64,000 bases of DNA, from the NCBI RefSeq assembly GCF_047807365.1, contig NZ_JBLOUI010000005.1, forward strand, positions 21,909 to 85,908, read 5' to 3'. The notes under the pieces were generated by a model. It was not told where the DNA came from and did no database searches. It was given only the letters and a program-made list of their open reading frames with translations. The position numbers were made by a program, and so were the translations under genes. Shown in pieces: positions 26,677 to 36,107 of this stretch (position 1 is the first letter of the stretch; every line of letters begins with the position of its first letter). Source of the stretch: Peptacetobacter sp900539645 (GTDB taxonomy: Bacteria > Bacillota > Clostridia > Peptostreptococcales > Peptostreptococcaceae).

Positions 26677-27216
26677 ATGGACATAACTAAAAAGAAATGG
26701 GAAACAATGTACACAGAAGAGGACATTGCAAAAAGAGTAAAAGAACTTGGAGCACAGATAACAGAAGACTATAAAGATAAAAAATTAATGGTAGTTGCAC
26801 TACTTAGAGGAAGCTTTATATTCTGCGCAGACTTAGTTAGATGCATAGATTTACCACTTAGAGTAAACTTTATGACAACATCTAGCTACGGAAACTCAGA
26901 AGAAACTAGCGGAACAGTTAAAGTATCTTCAGATGTAACTGTAGATTTAGAAGGATACGATGTGCTTGTAGTTGATGATATAACTGACAGTGCAGTGACT
27001 ATGGATTTTGTGCTTAAACATTTAAAAGCTAAAAATCCTGCGAGCATAAAAAGCTGCGTTTTACTAGACAAACCTTCAAGAAGAAAAGTTGACCTAGTGC
27101 CAGACTACTGTGGATATGAAGTAGAGGACAAATTCGTTGTTGGATACGGATTTGACTGTGGAGACTACTTCAGAAACGTACCATACATATTCAATGTAAC
27201 AGACGAAGATAGATAA
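26677..27216 (+). CDS. hpt: Hypoxanthine phosphoribosyltransferase
   Basis: 179 aa purine-salvage enzyme making IMP/GMP from hypoxanthine/guanine and PRPP. The PRPP-binding motif is VLVVDDITDSAVTM (DD pair), with LRGSFIF for the PPi loop and KFVVGYGFD for the base-binding region. Standard family length. GGAGG precedes the ATG. Single gene with a strong hairpin terminator. Confidence 0.93.
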   Translation: MDITKKKWETMYTEEDIAKRVKELGAQITEDYKDKKLMVVALLRGSFIFCADLVRCIDLPLRVNFMTTSSYGNSEETSGTVKVSSDVTVDLEGYDVLVVDDITDSAVTMDFVLKHLKAKNPASIKSCVLLDKPSRRKVDLVPDYCGYEVEDKFVVGYGFDCGDYFRNVPYIFNVTDEDR

Positions 27217-27224
27217 TAAATAAA

Positions 27225-27249
27225 AGCCCCTGTCATAATGACAGGGGCT
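27225..27249. terminator. Bidirectional terminator between hpt and yajC
   Basis: AGCCCCTGTCAT-A-ATGACAGGGGCT, a 12-bp perfect stem between convergent genes, with a weak ATATATTTG tail on plus and AAAAG-side T's (CTTTTATTTATT) on minus. Confidence 0.8.
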
Positions 27250-27297
27250 ATATATTTGTTTGGGTTGAAAAAACTAAATTGTCATAAATAAGTTTTA

Positions 27298-27567
27298 TTA
27301 ACTTTCTTTACGAATAGATTGAACAGCATAAACTAAAATTCTCATATTTGCATGTTCGTCAATTTTAAGGAGTATTTCATCGTCATTTCTTTCTAAAACA
27401 ACGCCGATAATACCTCCAATTGTTATTATTTCATCGCCGACTTTTATAGAGTCATGCATCATACGCATTTTCTTATTTTTCTTTTTGCCTGGAACTACTA
27501 TAAATAGATACATTAAAACAAATATACCTAATGCATATACCAGAACAATAGTAGTTGGATTATTCAT
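27298..27567 (-). CDS. yajC: Preprotein translocase accessory subunit YajC
   Basis: 89 aa; one N-terminal membrane segment (TTIVLVYALGIFVLMYLFIV), then a basic GKKKNKKMR stretch and the cytoplasmic domain with VGDEIITIGGIIGVV, the family signature. Helps SecDF with protein export. Lies 20 bp after the M20 hydrolase gene in the same direction. Confidence 0.9.
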   Translation of the reverse strand: MNNPTTIVLVYALGIFVLMYLFIVVPGKKKNKKMRMMHDSIKVGDEIITIGGIIGVVLERNDDEILLKIDEHANMRILVYAVQSIRKES

Positions 27568-27587
27568 CTAATTCCTCCAAACTTATT

Positions 27588-28760
27588 TTATAAAAACTCT
27601 TCTGCAAGAGCTACAAATATTTCACTACCTTTATAAAGAACATCTTCATCGATGTCAAATTTAGGGTTATGATGTGGAATGTCTGTATGTTTTTCTGGAT
27701 TTGCAGAACTTAAGAACATGAATGCACCAGGAACTTTTTCTAAGTAGTAAGCGAAATCTTCACCACCCATATTTGGTGCAGGCATGCTAGTTATAACTTC
27801 ATCTTCTCCGAAAATTCTTTTTGCTGTATTAGCAGCAAATTCAGCCATATCAGAATTATTTATTACTGGAGGTGCACCCCAATCAATTTCAACATCGCAA
27901 CTTCCGCGGAATGTATTGGCTACACTTGTAGAAATTTCTTCTATACGTTTAGCAATATACTGACGCACATTCGGATCAAGAGTACGTACAGTACCTTCTA
28001 TAACAACTTCATTTGGAATAGCATTGTATGAGCAACCACCAGCTATTTTTCCTAAAGTTAATACACCAGCCTGTAAAGCTGAAATTTCACGAGCAATTAC
28101 TGTCTGTAGAGATATAACAATATTTGAAGCTATAGTAATAGGGTCGATACCTTTTTCTGGAGTAGAACCATGGCAACCAACACCTTTAATATTAAGTACA
28201 AATCTGTCAACAGATGCCATACAACATCCAGGAACGACGATTAATTTACCTGAAGGAATCTTAGGATCTAGTATAGAACCTATATGAGTTCCGAAGACAG
28301 CATCAACACCGTCAACTGCACCTTCAGCAATAGAAATAGGAGCACCTTTGATTTGTTCTTCAGATGTCTGGAATACAAATCTTACATTTCCGTTTAATTC
28401 TTCACGATTTTCCTGAAGAACACGAAGAGCACCTAATAGCATAGCAGTATGTGCATCATGTCCACATGCATGCATACAACCTTCATTTTTAGAACAGTAT
28501 GGAAGTCCTGTGTTTTCCTGAATTGGAAGTGCGTCTATATCAGCACGTAAAAGGATTGTTTTTCCAGATTTACCGCCTTTTATTTCACCTATGATACCAC
28601 TATCACCATGATTTTTCTTATAAGAAATACCAAGTGAATCTAATTCTTTTGCAATGTATGCCTGTGTATCTGGAAGATTCTTTCCTATCTCAGGAATCTG
28701 ATGAAGATCACGGCGTAAAGAAACTATATAATCTTGAATATTTTTACATTTTTCCCACAT
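27588..28760 (-). CDS. M20 family amidohydrolase
   Basis: 390-aa zinc-dependent hydrolase of the M20D (N-acyl-amino acid amidohydrolase/hippurate hydrolase) type. Signatures: LLRADIDALPIQE, MHACGHDAHTAMLLG (metal and catalytic His/Asp), TSEEQIKGA, a dimerisation domain with HGSTPEKGIDP, and the final PNMGGEDFAYY. AGGAGG before the ATG. It follows two membrane-protein genes in one minus-strand run (gaps of 58 and 12 bp), so it may hydrolyse a peptide or acylated amino acid they import (inference). Confidence 0.88.
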   Translation of the reverse strand: MWEKCKNIQDYIVSLRRDLHQIPEIGKNLPDTQAYIAKELDSLGISYKKNHGDSGIIGEIKGGKSGKTILLRADIDALPIQENTGLPYCSKNEGCMHACGHDAHTAMLLGALRVLQENREELNGNVRFVFQTSEEQIKGAPISIAEGAVDGVDAVFGTHIGSILDPKIPSGKLIVVPGCCMASVDRFVLNIKGVGCHGSTPEKGIDPITIASNIVISLQTVIAREISALQAGVLTLGKIAGGCSYNAIPNEVVIEGTVRTLDPNVRQYIAKRIEEISTSVANTFRGSCDVEIDWGAPPVINNSDMAEFAANTAKRIFGEDEVITSMPAPNMGGEDFAYYLEKVPGAFMFLSSANPEKHTDIPHHNPKFDIDEDVLYKGSEIFVALAEEFL

Positions 28761-28818
28761 AATAACAAATCCTCCTAATATATGTTGTTTTTATATAAAA
28801 TAAAATTATTTTTTTAAA

Positions 28819-29484
28819 TTATGCATTTGCTTTTTTATTCTTTGAACTATAAAGTATACGAGAGAATAATAAAGTACCAAATACAGCAAATAGAATAAGA
28901 ACCCAAGCAGGTGGATTTAAAACTAATTTAATAGCTACAGATCCTATAAGTGCAAAAGCAGCTGCCTGAGGATACTTAATAGTAAAGTTACCAAAAGTAG
29001 CACCGAATATTGCGGCACTAGCATATTTAGTCAATGCATTGACAACTAGTTCTGGTAAAAGAGCAACGACTGCTGTACCAACTAATGCTGCTAAAATAGT
29101 GAAGAATAAATTTGTAAATATAGAACCACAAATAGCTAATGTAGAAACAATTTCAGCTTTTAAAGTTCCTGGTTCACTTTCAGTTGCATCTAAAGCTAAT
29201 GCAGCAACTGGTAAACGCATATTACCTATATTTCCTGATAAAAATCCTAAATATGTACCTGTCATACCTAACGCAGCATAATAAGAAACAGGCTCTACTA
29301 TATATAATGCACCAAATGAAACGGCAACTAATCCCCAACCAGTAAGAACTGTACCTACATCTGGCCAACAATTATATTTACTACAAAGCCAAATAACTGG
29401 TAAAAAAGATGCAGCAGCGGCTAAAAGATTCGTAGGAGCACCTAAACGAATACTATTTTTTTTCCATTGATTCATGTAATCCAT
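28819..29484 (-). CDS. Multipass membrane protein, partner of the DUF5058 protein
   Basis: 221 aa with about six hydrophobic segments and a basic C-terminus (SSKNKKANA). Features: LGAPTNLLAAAASFLPVIW, GMTGTYLGFLSGNIGNMRLPVA, KYPQAAAFALIGSVAIKLVLNPPAW. Not firmly recognised as a named family. AAGGAGG 7 bp before the ATG; 12 bp from the upstream DUF5058 gene, so the two probably form a two-part transporter. Confidence 0.6.
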   Translation of the reverse strand: MDYMNQWKKNSIRLGAPTNLLAAAASFLPVIWLCSKYNCWPDVGTVLTGWGLVAVSFGALYIVEPVSYYAALGMTGTYLGFLSGNIGNMRLPVAALALDATESEPGTLKAEIVSTLAICGSIFTNLFFTILAALVGTAVVALLPELVVNALTKYASAAIFGATFGNFTIKYPQAAAFALIGSVAIKLVLNPPAWVLILFAVFGTLLFSRILYSSKNKKANA

Positions 29485-29496
29485 ATTTAAACCTCC

Positions 29497-30207
29497 TTAA
29501 ATGAAAAAGACATCATAAAGTAATGAACAACAAATACCTATAACCATAGCTATACCAAGACTGTACTCCATAAGTTTTGGAAACTTAGGAACGACAAACT
29601 TGATGAGAAGTACCATACTTATGGCTCCAGTAACGGATGCTATAGCATTTCCGACACCTTTTACAATTTCATTTACATTAAGATAAGCAAATACACCAAG
29701 TGAACAAGCTCCAGATAATACTGCTAACCAAGCAGCATCTCCGCCACTCATTTTATCACGTAATTTTTCTAATCCAGGTGTAAATACTCCAGAAACAACA
29801 AGCCAACCACAACCATTTAAAGCCATAACAAACCAACATACAGCCATAACAGTAAGTGTGAATCCTTCCCCACCTAATTCAACACCGGCAGCCTGTGCAC
29901 CTAAATTCGCAGCTGTAAGTTCTGTTGCAGCCGCACCTATTATGGAAAGTCTACTCCATGCCATAGGTCCACCGATAGAAGGCATTAAACCAACCATTAC
30001 TATAAATACACCCATAGCAGGTCCTATAGCAGAAATCAGACCTATACGAAAAGCTTTACTAGTTACTTCGCTAGGTAATTCGATTTCTTTAGCAGTTTTC
30101 TTTGCCATACGCATGAAAAGAGCTGCTTGAATCAATGAAATTGACACTACTATAGAACATAGTACCCATACAGTAGGCGAATTAGCAATTTTTAAAATTT
30201 TCTCCAT
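29497..30207 (-). CDS. DUF5058 family membrane protein
   Basis: 236 aa from ATG 30207 (GGAG 8 bp before it; the in-frame GTG 30216 is less likely). About six membrane segments; RIGLISAIGPAMGVFIVMVGL and GGPMAWSRLSIIGAAATELTAA are the typical DUF5058 segments. First gene of a run with the partner membrane protein and the M20 hydrolase. An AGCAAACGTTTCT palindrome-like site about 40 bp upstream could be an operator. Possible uptake system for a peptide or amide later cut by the hydrolase; substrate not known. Confidence 0.65.
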   Translation of the reverse strand: MEKILKIANSPTVWVLCSIVVSISLIQAALFMRMAKKTAKEIELPSEVTSKAFRIGLISAIGPAMGVFIVMVGLMPSIGGPMAWSRLSIIGAAATELTAANLGAQAAGVELGGEGFTLTVMAVCWFVMALNGCGWLVVSGVFTPGLEKLRDKMSGGDAAWLAVLSGACSLGVFAYLNVNEIVKGVGNAIASVTGAISMVLLIKFVVPKFPKLMEYSLGIAMVIGICCSLLYDVFFI

Positions 30208-30331
30208 AATACACACTCCATTCTAAAACAATATTTTAAGTAAAAAGAAACGTTTGCTTAATATAATTAAATATTACCACTTTTCAGAAAACTTGTAAAA
30301 TATAGAAAAATAAAAATTAAATGAATATAGA

Positions 30332-30380
30332 TAAAAAATAAAGGTTATTCAAATTTATAACTTGAATAACCTTTGTTTTT
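30332..30380. terminator. Bidirectional terminator after dapB (first copy)
   Basis: AAAGGTTATTCAA (30340-30352) pairs with TTGAATAACCTTT (30362-30374), with T runs on both strands. Confidence 0.85.
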
Positions 30381-30389
30381 TACAAAAAT

Positions 30390-31139
30390 TTATAATATAT
30401 CCTTCATATCATATAATCCATTTTCTTTGTCTAGTATCTTTTTAGCTGCGAATATTGCACCTTCAGCAAATATTGCATTAGATTGTGCATGATGGGCAAG
30501 TGTTACAACTTCACTATCACCGCAGAATAGCACATCGTGGTCAGAAACTATATTTCCACCTCTTACAGAACTAACTCCAATATCTCCTGGCTGTCTTTTA
30601 CAACTTCTGCCAGATCTGCCAAATACACCTTTAACATCAGGAAGAACTTCCTGTATTGCAGAGATAAGCATCTTAGATGTACCACTTGGAGCATCTTCTT
30701 TTCTATTGTGATGTTTTTCAACTATTTCTATATCAAAATCAAGAAGCTTAGCAGCCTGTTTAACTAGCTCGATAAGAACATTTACACCAACTGAAGTATT
30801 GTGAGAAAGAAGCACAGGAACTTCCTTAGAAACGTCCTCAATAGCTGCATCCTGTTCTGCAGTAAATCCAGTTGTAGCGATAACAACAGGAGTTTTAGTT
30901 TTTAGAACGTACTTTAACATAGAGTCAAGATTATCAGGATGAGAGAAGTCTATTATCGCATCAGCTTCAACATCGCAATCATCAAAACTCTTGAATAACT
31001 TAACATTTCCGCCGCAAGTACCTGTCTCAAGAGAACGGCTAACACCAGCCACTAACTCACACTCGCTGTCCTTAGCAACACACTCTCTTAAAATCTTACC
31101 AACGCCGCCACTATAGCCGCATATAATAACTCTTAACAT
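30390..31139 (-). CDS. dapB: 4-hydroxy-tetrahydrodipicolinate reductase, copy 1
   Basis: 249 aa from ATG 31139 (GGGGG before it; the frame is open 15 codons further upstream without support). NAD(P)-binding GYSGGVGKIL, then the DapB active-site stretch EIVEKHHNRKEDAPSGT and GDIGVSSVRGG. Reduces hydroxy-tetrahydrodipicolinate to tetrahydrodipicolinate in DAP/lysine synthesis. A second, clearly paralogous dapB of identical length lies at 33165-33914. This copy stands alone outside the riboswitch-led run. Confidence 0.9.
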   Translation of the reverse strand: MLRVIICGYSGGVGKILRECVAKDSECELVAGVSRSLETGTCGGNVKLFKSFDDCDVEADAIIDFSHPDNLDSMLKYVLKTKTPVVIATTGFTAEQDAAIEDVSKEVPVLLSHNTSVGVNVLIELVKQAAKLLDFDIEIVEKHHNRKEDAPSGTSKMLISAIQEVLPDVKGVFGRSGRSCKRQPGDIGVSSVRGGNIVSDHDVLFCGDSEVVTLAHHAQSNAIFAEGAIFAAKKILDKENGLYDMKDIL

Positions 31140-31229
31140 ACTTATTACCCCCAAAATTAAAAATTCAGAAAAATTAATTTCCATGACTTAATTTTAACAT
31201 TTTAAAGAGAAATATAGTAGGGGTAAAAA

Positions 31230-32027
31230 TTAATATTTATTTTTTAAGATAGATTTTTTCAATAAATAATAGAATAAAACAATAAAAGTTATATTTACAA
31301 TTAAAACGACTATACTACCTTCGATTTTACAAACTCCACCAGTTAAAAGTTCGTTTCCATGGTATGCAAGTCTAAATATAGAAGGATAGTCATCAGCTAA
31401 TGAAACCCCACCTAAAATTATTCCACCTACAAAATTCCAAACAAAATGAATGATTATTGGAGAGATAATACTTTGAGTGTATTCTAAGACTAAAGTCATA
31501 AAAATGCTCATTGTTATAATATTTAAAATAGGTATAATTCCTGCTTCAATAGCTCCACCATGACAGAATAAGAAGAGAGCAGTAGTCACTATTGTAGAGA
31601 CGAATATACTATAATTTCTTTTTAATAATTGATAAATATATCCTCTAACCAACAATTCTTGCATAATAACGTTTAAAAAGCATGAAATAGCCCAAATAGA
31701 TAAATAACTTATTGAATTTTTGCTTAAAAAGGAAATAGTATTTGTAGCATATAGAGTTAAAACAACTACACTAAGCCACAAACTACCTGCCAAAATTCCC
31801 AAAATAATACTTTTAAAAGGACGTTGCACAGGAACAATAGTTATATTTTTTCTTTCTATAAAGTAAAAAACAACTGACATTAAAATAACTGATAACAGAG
31901 GGATTAACTCTGCATAAAAACGCCATAAAACAGGATTGTTGGATGGAATAGAAACAAAACCAACTAAAACAGCCCAACAGATAAAAAATCCAAAAGACTT
32001 AACAAAACTATCTAAAAACTTTTTCAT
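31230..32027 (-). CDS. CPBP family intramembrane protease-like protein
   Basis: 265 aa, about eight membrane segments. Abi/CPBP motifs: QELLVRGYIYQLL (motif 1), FLFCHGG (motif 2) and HFVWNFVGG (motif 3, HxxxN). Motif 1 normally starts with two glutamates; here the first is glutamine, so activity may be altered. Related proteins process prenylated or bacteriocin-related peptides. Minus-strand gene between dapB copy 1 and dapH; no functional link seen. Confidence 0.75.
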   Translation of the reverse strand: MKKFLDSFVKSFGFFICWAVLVGFVSIPSNNPVLWRFYAELIPLLSVILMSVVFYFIERKNITIVPVQRPFKSIILGILAGSLWLSVVVLTLYATNTISFLSKNSISYLSIWAISCFLNVIMQELLVRGYIYQLLKRNYSIFVSTIVTTALFLFCHGGAIEAGIIPILNIITMSIFMTLVLEYTQSIISPIIIHFVWNFVGGIILGGVSLADDYPSIFRLAYHGNELLTGGVCKIEGSIVVLIVNITFIVLFYYLLKKSILKNKY

Positions 32028-32160
32028 AAAACCAACTCCTCTAAAATATAAATCATAACTATATATTAGAACTGAAAAATAAAAAAATTCTTAAGATAAA
32101 ATAAAAAATACTAAAAAATAAATAAGACTCAGTGAAAAACCCACCAAACAAAATCACAAT

Positions 32161-32390
32161 CTGTTTCAGAAAGAACCTTATGCAAAGACAGGATAGAATA
32201 ATAATGGAAATAAAAATAGGATAAGGAATTACCGACGCAGCGACAATGGAGGACGCGTATTTTACTAGCACAAAAGCAAATAACTGCAACACGCGTCCGA
32301 CCTTGGAGCAAGTGGTAATCCTTATCCTATTTTTCTATTTCCTAGTATTACAACTGTCTTAAATCATCCATAAGTTTTGTTTTTTCAGTA
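32161..32390 (-). repeat. Core palindrome I, downstream of dapH
   Basis: On the minus strand the halves read CTCCAA (rc of 32303-32308) and ATTGTCG (rc of 32241-32247), around a GGACGCGT/ACGCGTCC apical stem. Arms: AAAATAGGATAAGG and GGTAATCC-type sequences pair on both sides, with a U-rich end, so it can end dapH transcription. Farther out the inverted copy includes pieces of the dapH coding end (CTTATG ... AAGACAG of codons before the stop recur at about 32175-32192). Most diverged core of the family (CTCCAA rather than CTCCAG). Confidence 0.75.
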
Positions 32391-33061
32391 GTTTTTTCAT
32401 CTTTCATCTTCACTACTTTAGCTGGAGACCCAGCAACAACAGCGCCTGCAGGAACGTCTTTAGTGACAACAGAACCTGCTGCAACAACAGCACCTTCTCC
32501 TATTCTCACACCTTCAAGAATAACTGCATTAGCACCTATCATAACATTGTCCTCAACTATAACTGGATCTGCTGAAGGTGGCTCAAGAACACCAGCGACA
32601 ACAGCACCTGCACCTAGATGAACATTTTTTCCAAGAGTACCTCTAGCGCCGACAACTGCATTCATATCTACCATTGTTCCTTCACCGATAACAGCACCTA
32701 TATTAACAACAGCACCCATCATAACTACTGCATTCTTTTCAATAGTAACCATATCTCTGATAATTGAGCCTGGTTCTATTCTTGCTGACTCGTGAAGAGT
32801 ATTTTTTAGAGGAATAGCAGAATTTCTTCTATCGTATTCTACATGAATATCTCTTATACAGTCCTCTCTCTGATTAAGAGCAGCCATTATAGCATCGTAG
32901 TCCCCGATAAATATATGAAAAGAATCTGTTCCAAAAACTTTGTATTCATCAGTAGACTCAAAGTTGTATGGATCAGTATTTACATAAACTTTAACAGGAG
33001 TCTTTTTCTCAACTTCCTTTATATATCTTGCTATTTCATAAGCATCGTTTAAATTTACCAT
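32348..33061 (-). CDS. dapH: Tetrahydrodipicolinate N-acetyltransferase
   Basis: 237 aa. A short N-terminal alpha/beta domain followed by left-handed beta-helix hexapeptide repeats (IEPGSIIRDMVTIEKNAVVMMGAVVNIGAVIGEG in part) and the VIVEDNVMIGANAVILEGV segment. Acetylates tetrahydrodipicolinate with acetyl-CoA, marking the acetyl branch of DAP synthesis, so an N-acetyl-DAP deacetylase is required; the M20 enzymes at 38190-40513 are candidates. Last gene of the asd-dapA-dapB-dapH run. Confidence 0.9.
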   Translation of the reverse strand: MVNLNDAYEIARYIKEVEKKTPVKVYVNTDPYNFESTDEYKVFGTDSFHIFIGDYDAIMAALNQREDCIRDIHVEYDRRNSAIPLKNTLHESARIEPGSIIRDMVTIEKNAVVMMGAVVNIGAVIGEGTMVDMNAVVGARGTLGKNVHLGAGAVVAGVLEPPSADPVIVEDNVMIGANAVILEGVRIGEGAVVAAGSVVTKDVPAGAVVAGSPAKVVKMKDEKTTEKTKLMDDLRQL

Positions 33062-33164
33062 TAGGCAACACCCCTTTAAAAAAATTTAGTTTAATAACTT
33101 TAACTAATAACTTTATTCCCCATTTGAAACATATACTAACATATAATCCCCAAAATATTAAAAA

Positions 33165-33914
33165 CTATTTTAACATATCGTCCATGTTGTAGAATCCAGA
33201 TTCTTTATCAGCTATAAATTTAGCTGCAGCTAATGCACCATTGGCAAATATCTGTCTTGACTGAGCCTGATGACTTATAGTTACAACTTCACTATCTCCA
33301 CAGAATAAAGCGTCGTGTTCACCAACTATTGTTCCACCTCTAACAGCACTTATACCTATATCGCCAGGCTGTCTTTTGCAACTTCTACCAGATCTTCCGT
33401 TAACAACATTAGACTCTGGAAGAACTTCTTTAACACCATTTGCTATCATTATAGCTGTACCACTTGGAGCATCTACTTTTCTGTTGTGGTGTTTTTCAAC
33501 TATTTCTATATCAAATCCATTAAGAAGTTTTGCAGCTTCTTTAACTAATTTAACCATTATATTTACACCAAGTGACATATTGTATGAGAAGAATACAGGT
33601 ATTTCTTCAGCAGCTTTGTGTATTCTTTCTATTTCTTCATCGTTAAAACCAGTAGTTGCTATAACTATTGGAGTTTTAGTTCTTAAAGCGTATCCAAGTA
33701 CATTGTCTAAGTTTGCGTGGTTAGAGAAGTCTATGATAACATCACCTTTTTCATCGCAATCAGCTAATTTTTCGTATATTGTTATGTCCTGTACACATTT
33801 ACTTTTATCGTAAGCCTGAACAAAAGCAAGTTCGCAGTTTTCATCTGCTCTTACTGTTTCAGCAACTATTCTTCCCATTTTTCCGTCGTATCCTGTAGAT
33901 ATTACTCTTAACAT
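33165..33914 (-). CDS. dapB: 4-hydroxy-tetrahydrodipicolinate reductase, copy 2
   Basis: 249 aa, collinear with copy 1 (GYDGKMGRIV, EIVEKHHNRKVDAPSGT, GDIGISAVRGG, SRQIFANGALAAAKFI). AGGAGG before the ATG. It lies within the riboswitch-controlled asd-dapA-dapB-dapH run and is the likely main enzyme of lysine synthesis. Confidence 0.93.
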   Translation of the reverse strand: MLRVISTGYDGKMGRIVAETVRADENCELAFVQAYDKSKCVQDITIYEKLADCDEKGDVIIDFSNHANLDNVLGYALRTKTPIVIATTGFNDEEIERIHKAAEEIPVFFSYNMSLGVNIMVKLVKEAAKLLNGFDIEIVEKHHNRKVDAPSGTAIMIANGVKEVLPESNVVNGRSGRSCKRQPGDIGISAVRGGTIVGEHDALFCGDSEVVTISHQAQSRQIFANGALAAAKFIADKESGFYNMDDMLK

Positions 33915-34072
33915 AATTTCCTCCTAATTAAAAACTTATATCAAGTATAATAATTAAAAACTCGATTTAAGTTTATATTTTATTTCAATTATTTTATATC
34001 ATAAATTTAAAATTGGATTGCAAAATATCAGATATAAATCCAACCTTCTGCAATCCAATGATTTACAAATTA

Positions 34073-34960
34073 CTAAGCCTGAACTTTAAGTCCTGCATTT
34101 ACTAATTCTTTTTTAAGAACTTCAAGATTAGCAGGGTCCATATTATCAAGTGGAAGTCTTAAATCTCCAACTTCAAATCCAAGTAAATTCATAGCAGTTT
34201 TAACTGGTATAGGATTTACTTCTATGAATAATGCAGCAATTAATGCGTCTAAATCTAACTGTATTTTTCTTGAACCTTCAACATCTCCGTTAAGATATTT
34301 TTCAACTAAATCGTGAGTTTCTCTAGGGCATACGTTAGCAAGAACAGATATAACCCCATGTCCTCCTAATGATAATAGAGGAACTATTGAATCGTCGTTT
34401 CCAGAGTATATAGCGAAATCTTCTGGAACTAAGCTTGCTATTTCAGCAACCTGTCCTAAATCTCCACTAGCTTCTTTAACAGCAACTATATTAGGAACCT
34501 GAGCAAGTTCAGCTATTAAAGCAGGAGATATGTTCATACAAGTTCTTCCAGGAACGTTGTATAAGATTATTGGTATATTAACGCTTTCTGCTATTGTTAC
34601 GAAATGTTTTTTAAGACCAGATTTGTTAGCTTTGTTGTAGTATGGAGTTATTATTAATAATCCGTCAACACCAAGAGCTTCAGCTTTCTGGCTTAATTCA
34701 ACAGAATGCATAGTATTGTTTGATCCTGTTCCAGCTATAACTGGTATTCTTCCGTTTACTTTTTTAACTGTAAATTCTAAAACAGAAAGTATTTCCTCAT
34801 CTGACATTGTAGTAGCTTCACCAGTAGTACCACAAGAAACTATAGCGTCAGTTTTATTTTCTATATGATATTCGATAAGTTCAGCTAATTTATCGAAGTT
34901 TACCTTATTATCTTTTGTGAATGGTGTTACAAGAGCAACTGCAGAACCTTTAAATAACAT
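34073..34960 (-). CDS. dapA: 4-hydroxy-tetrahydrodipicolinate synthase
   Basis: 295-aa aldolase joining pyruvate and aspartate semialdehyde. Signatures: CGTTGEATTMSDEE, YYNKANKSGLKKHF, YNVPGRTCMN and the Schiff-base lysine in IVAVKEASGD. Lies 38 bp after asd. Confidence 0.95.
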   Translation of the reverse strand: MLFKGSAVALVTPFTKDNKVNFDKLAELIEYHIENKTDAIVSCGTTGEATTMSDEEILSVLEFTVKKVNGRIPVIAGTGSNNTMHSVELSQKAEALGVDGLLIITPYYNKANKSGLKKHFVTIAESVNIPIILYNVPGRTCMNISPALIAELAQVPNIVAVKEASGDLGQVAEIASLVPEDFAIYSGNDDSIVPLLSLGGHGVISVLANVCPRETHDLVEKYLNGDVEGSRKIQLDLDALIAALFIEVNPIPVKTAMNLLGFEVGDLRLPLDNMDPANLEVLKKELVNAGLKVQA

Positions 34961-34998
34961 TTGAGATCGACCCCTTTTCTTAAAAAATATAATTTATT

Positions 34999-36003
34999 TT
35001 AAACTAATTCCATTTCTATAGCTTTTTCAGCTATCTGAACTGCATTAGTAGCAGCACCTTTTCTTATGTTGTCAGCTACAACCCATAGGTTAACACCGCT
35101 ATCAACACTGAAGTCTCTTCTTATTCTACCAACGAATACTTCATCTCTATCAGAGAATTCAGCTGCAGTAGGGTATAAGTTTTCTGCTGGGTTATCAACA
35201 ACAACAACATTTTCCATAGCAGCTAAAGTAGCTACAAGTTCGTCTAAATCGAAATCTTTTTCGAATTCAAGGTTTATAGACTCACTGTGTCCGTTTTTAA
35301 CTGGTACTCTTACAGTAGTAGCAGTTATTCTTATAGAATCATCGCAAAGGATTTTTCTAGTTTCGTTGACCATTTTCATTTCTTCTTTAGTGTATCCATT
35401 GTCTAAGAATGAATCTATGTGAGGAAGACAGTTGAAAGCTATTGGATGTGGGTAGAATCCTGTTGGATTTCCTTTTGATCCTTCTTCTAAGTCTTCAACA
35501 CCTTTAACACCAGAACCAGAAACAGCCTGATATGTAGAATATACTATTCTTTTTATAGTGTATTTATCATGTAATGCTTTTAATGGTAACATAGCCTGAA
35601 TTGTAGAACAGTTAGGGTTAGCTATTATTCCTTTTTTGTGTTCTTTTATTGCTTCTGGATTTACTTCAGGAACAACTAGTGGAACTTCTGGGTCCATTCT
35701 CCAGAAACTAGAGTTGTCTACAACTAGAGCGCCATTTGCTGCAGCTATTGGAGCGAATTTTCCACTTGTAGAACCTCCAGCTGAGAATAAAGCGATATCT
35801 ATGTTTCTTCCAGTAAATGAATCTTCAGTTAATTCTTCAACAGTGTATTCTTTTCCAGCGAAAGTTACTTTTTTACCTGCTGATTTTGAAGAAGAGAAAA
35901 GATATAAATCATTTATTGGGAATTCTCTTTCTTCTAAAACTTTTAGGAATGTTCTTCCTACCATACCAGTAGCACCAACTACTGCTAAATTTACTTTTTT
36001 CAT
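34999..36003 (-). CDS. asd: Aspartate-semialdehyde dehydrogenase
   Basis: 334 aa. NADP-binding GATGMVGRTFL at the N-terminus, active-site cysteine in IANPNCSTIQ, and the substrate-binding RVPVKNGHSE. Makes aspartate semialdehyde for lysine, threonine and methionine. First gene after the lysine riboswitch; GAGGTGA precedes the ATG. Confidence 0.95.
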   Translation of the reverse strand: MKKVNLAVVGATGMVGRTFLKVLEEREFPINDLYLFSSSKSAGKKVTFAGKEYTVEELTEDSFTGRNIDIALFSAGGSTSGKFAPIAAANGALVVDNSSFWRMDPEVPLVVPEVNPEAIKEHKKGIIANPNCSTIQAMLPLKALHDKYTIKRIVYSTYQAVSGSGVKGVEDLEEGSKGNPTGFYPHPIAFNCLPHIDSFLDNGYTKEEMKMVNETRKILCDDSIRITATTVRVPVKNGHSESINLEFEKDFDLDELVATLAAMENVVVVDNPAENLYPTAAEFSDRDEVFVGRIRRDFSVDSGVNLWVVADNIRKGAATNAVQIAEKAIEMELV

Positions 36004-36049
36004 TAAAAATCACCTCATAAACATTATACATTATTTTTAATATTCTATA

Positions 36050-36085
36050 TACACAAAAGACGCACAAAGGAATACCTTGTACGTC
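36050..36085 (-). terminator. Attenuator terminator of the lysine riboswitch
   Basis: On minus, GACGTACAAGG pairs with CCTTTGTGCGTC across TATT, followed by TTTTGTGT. It lies between the aptamer and asd. Its CCTTTG side could also pair with CTACAAGG at the 3' end of the aptamer, the likely anti-terminator switch. Confidence 0.75.
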
Positions 36086-36107
36086 TATAAATTCTTATAG
36101 CAAAGTA

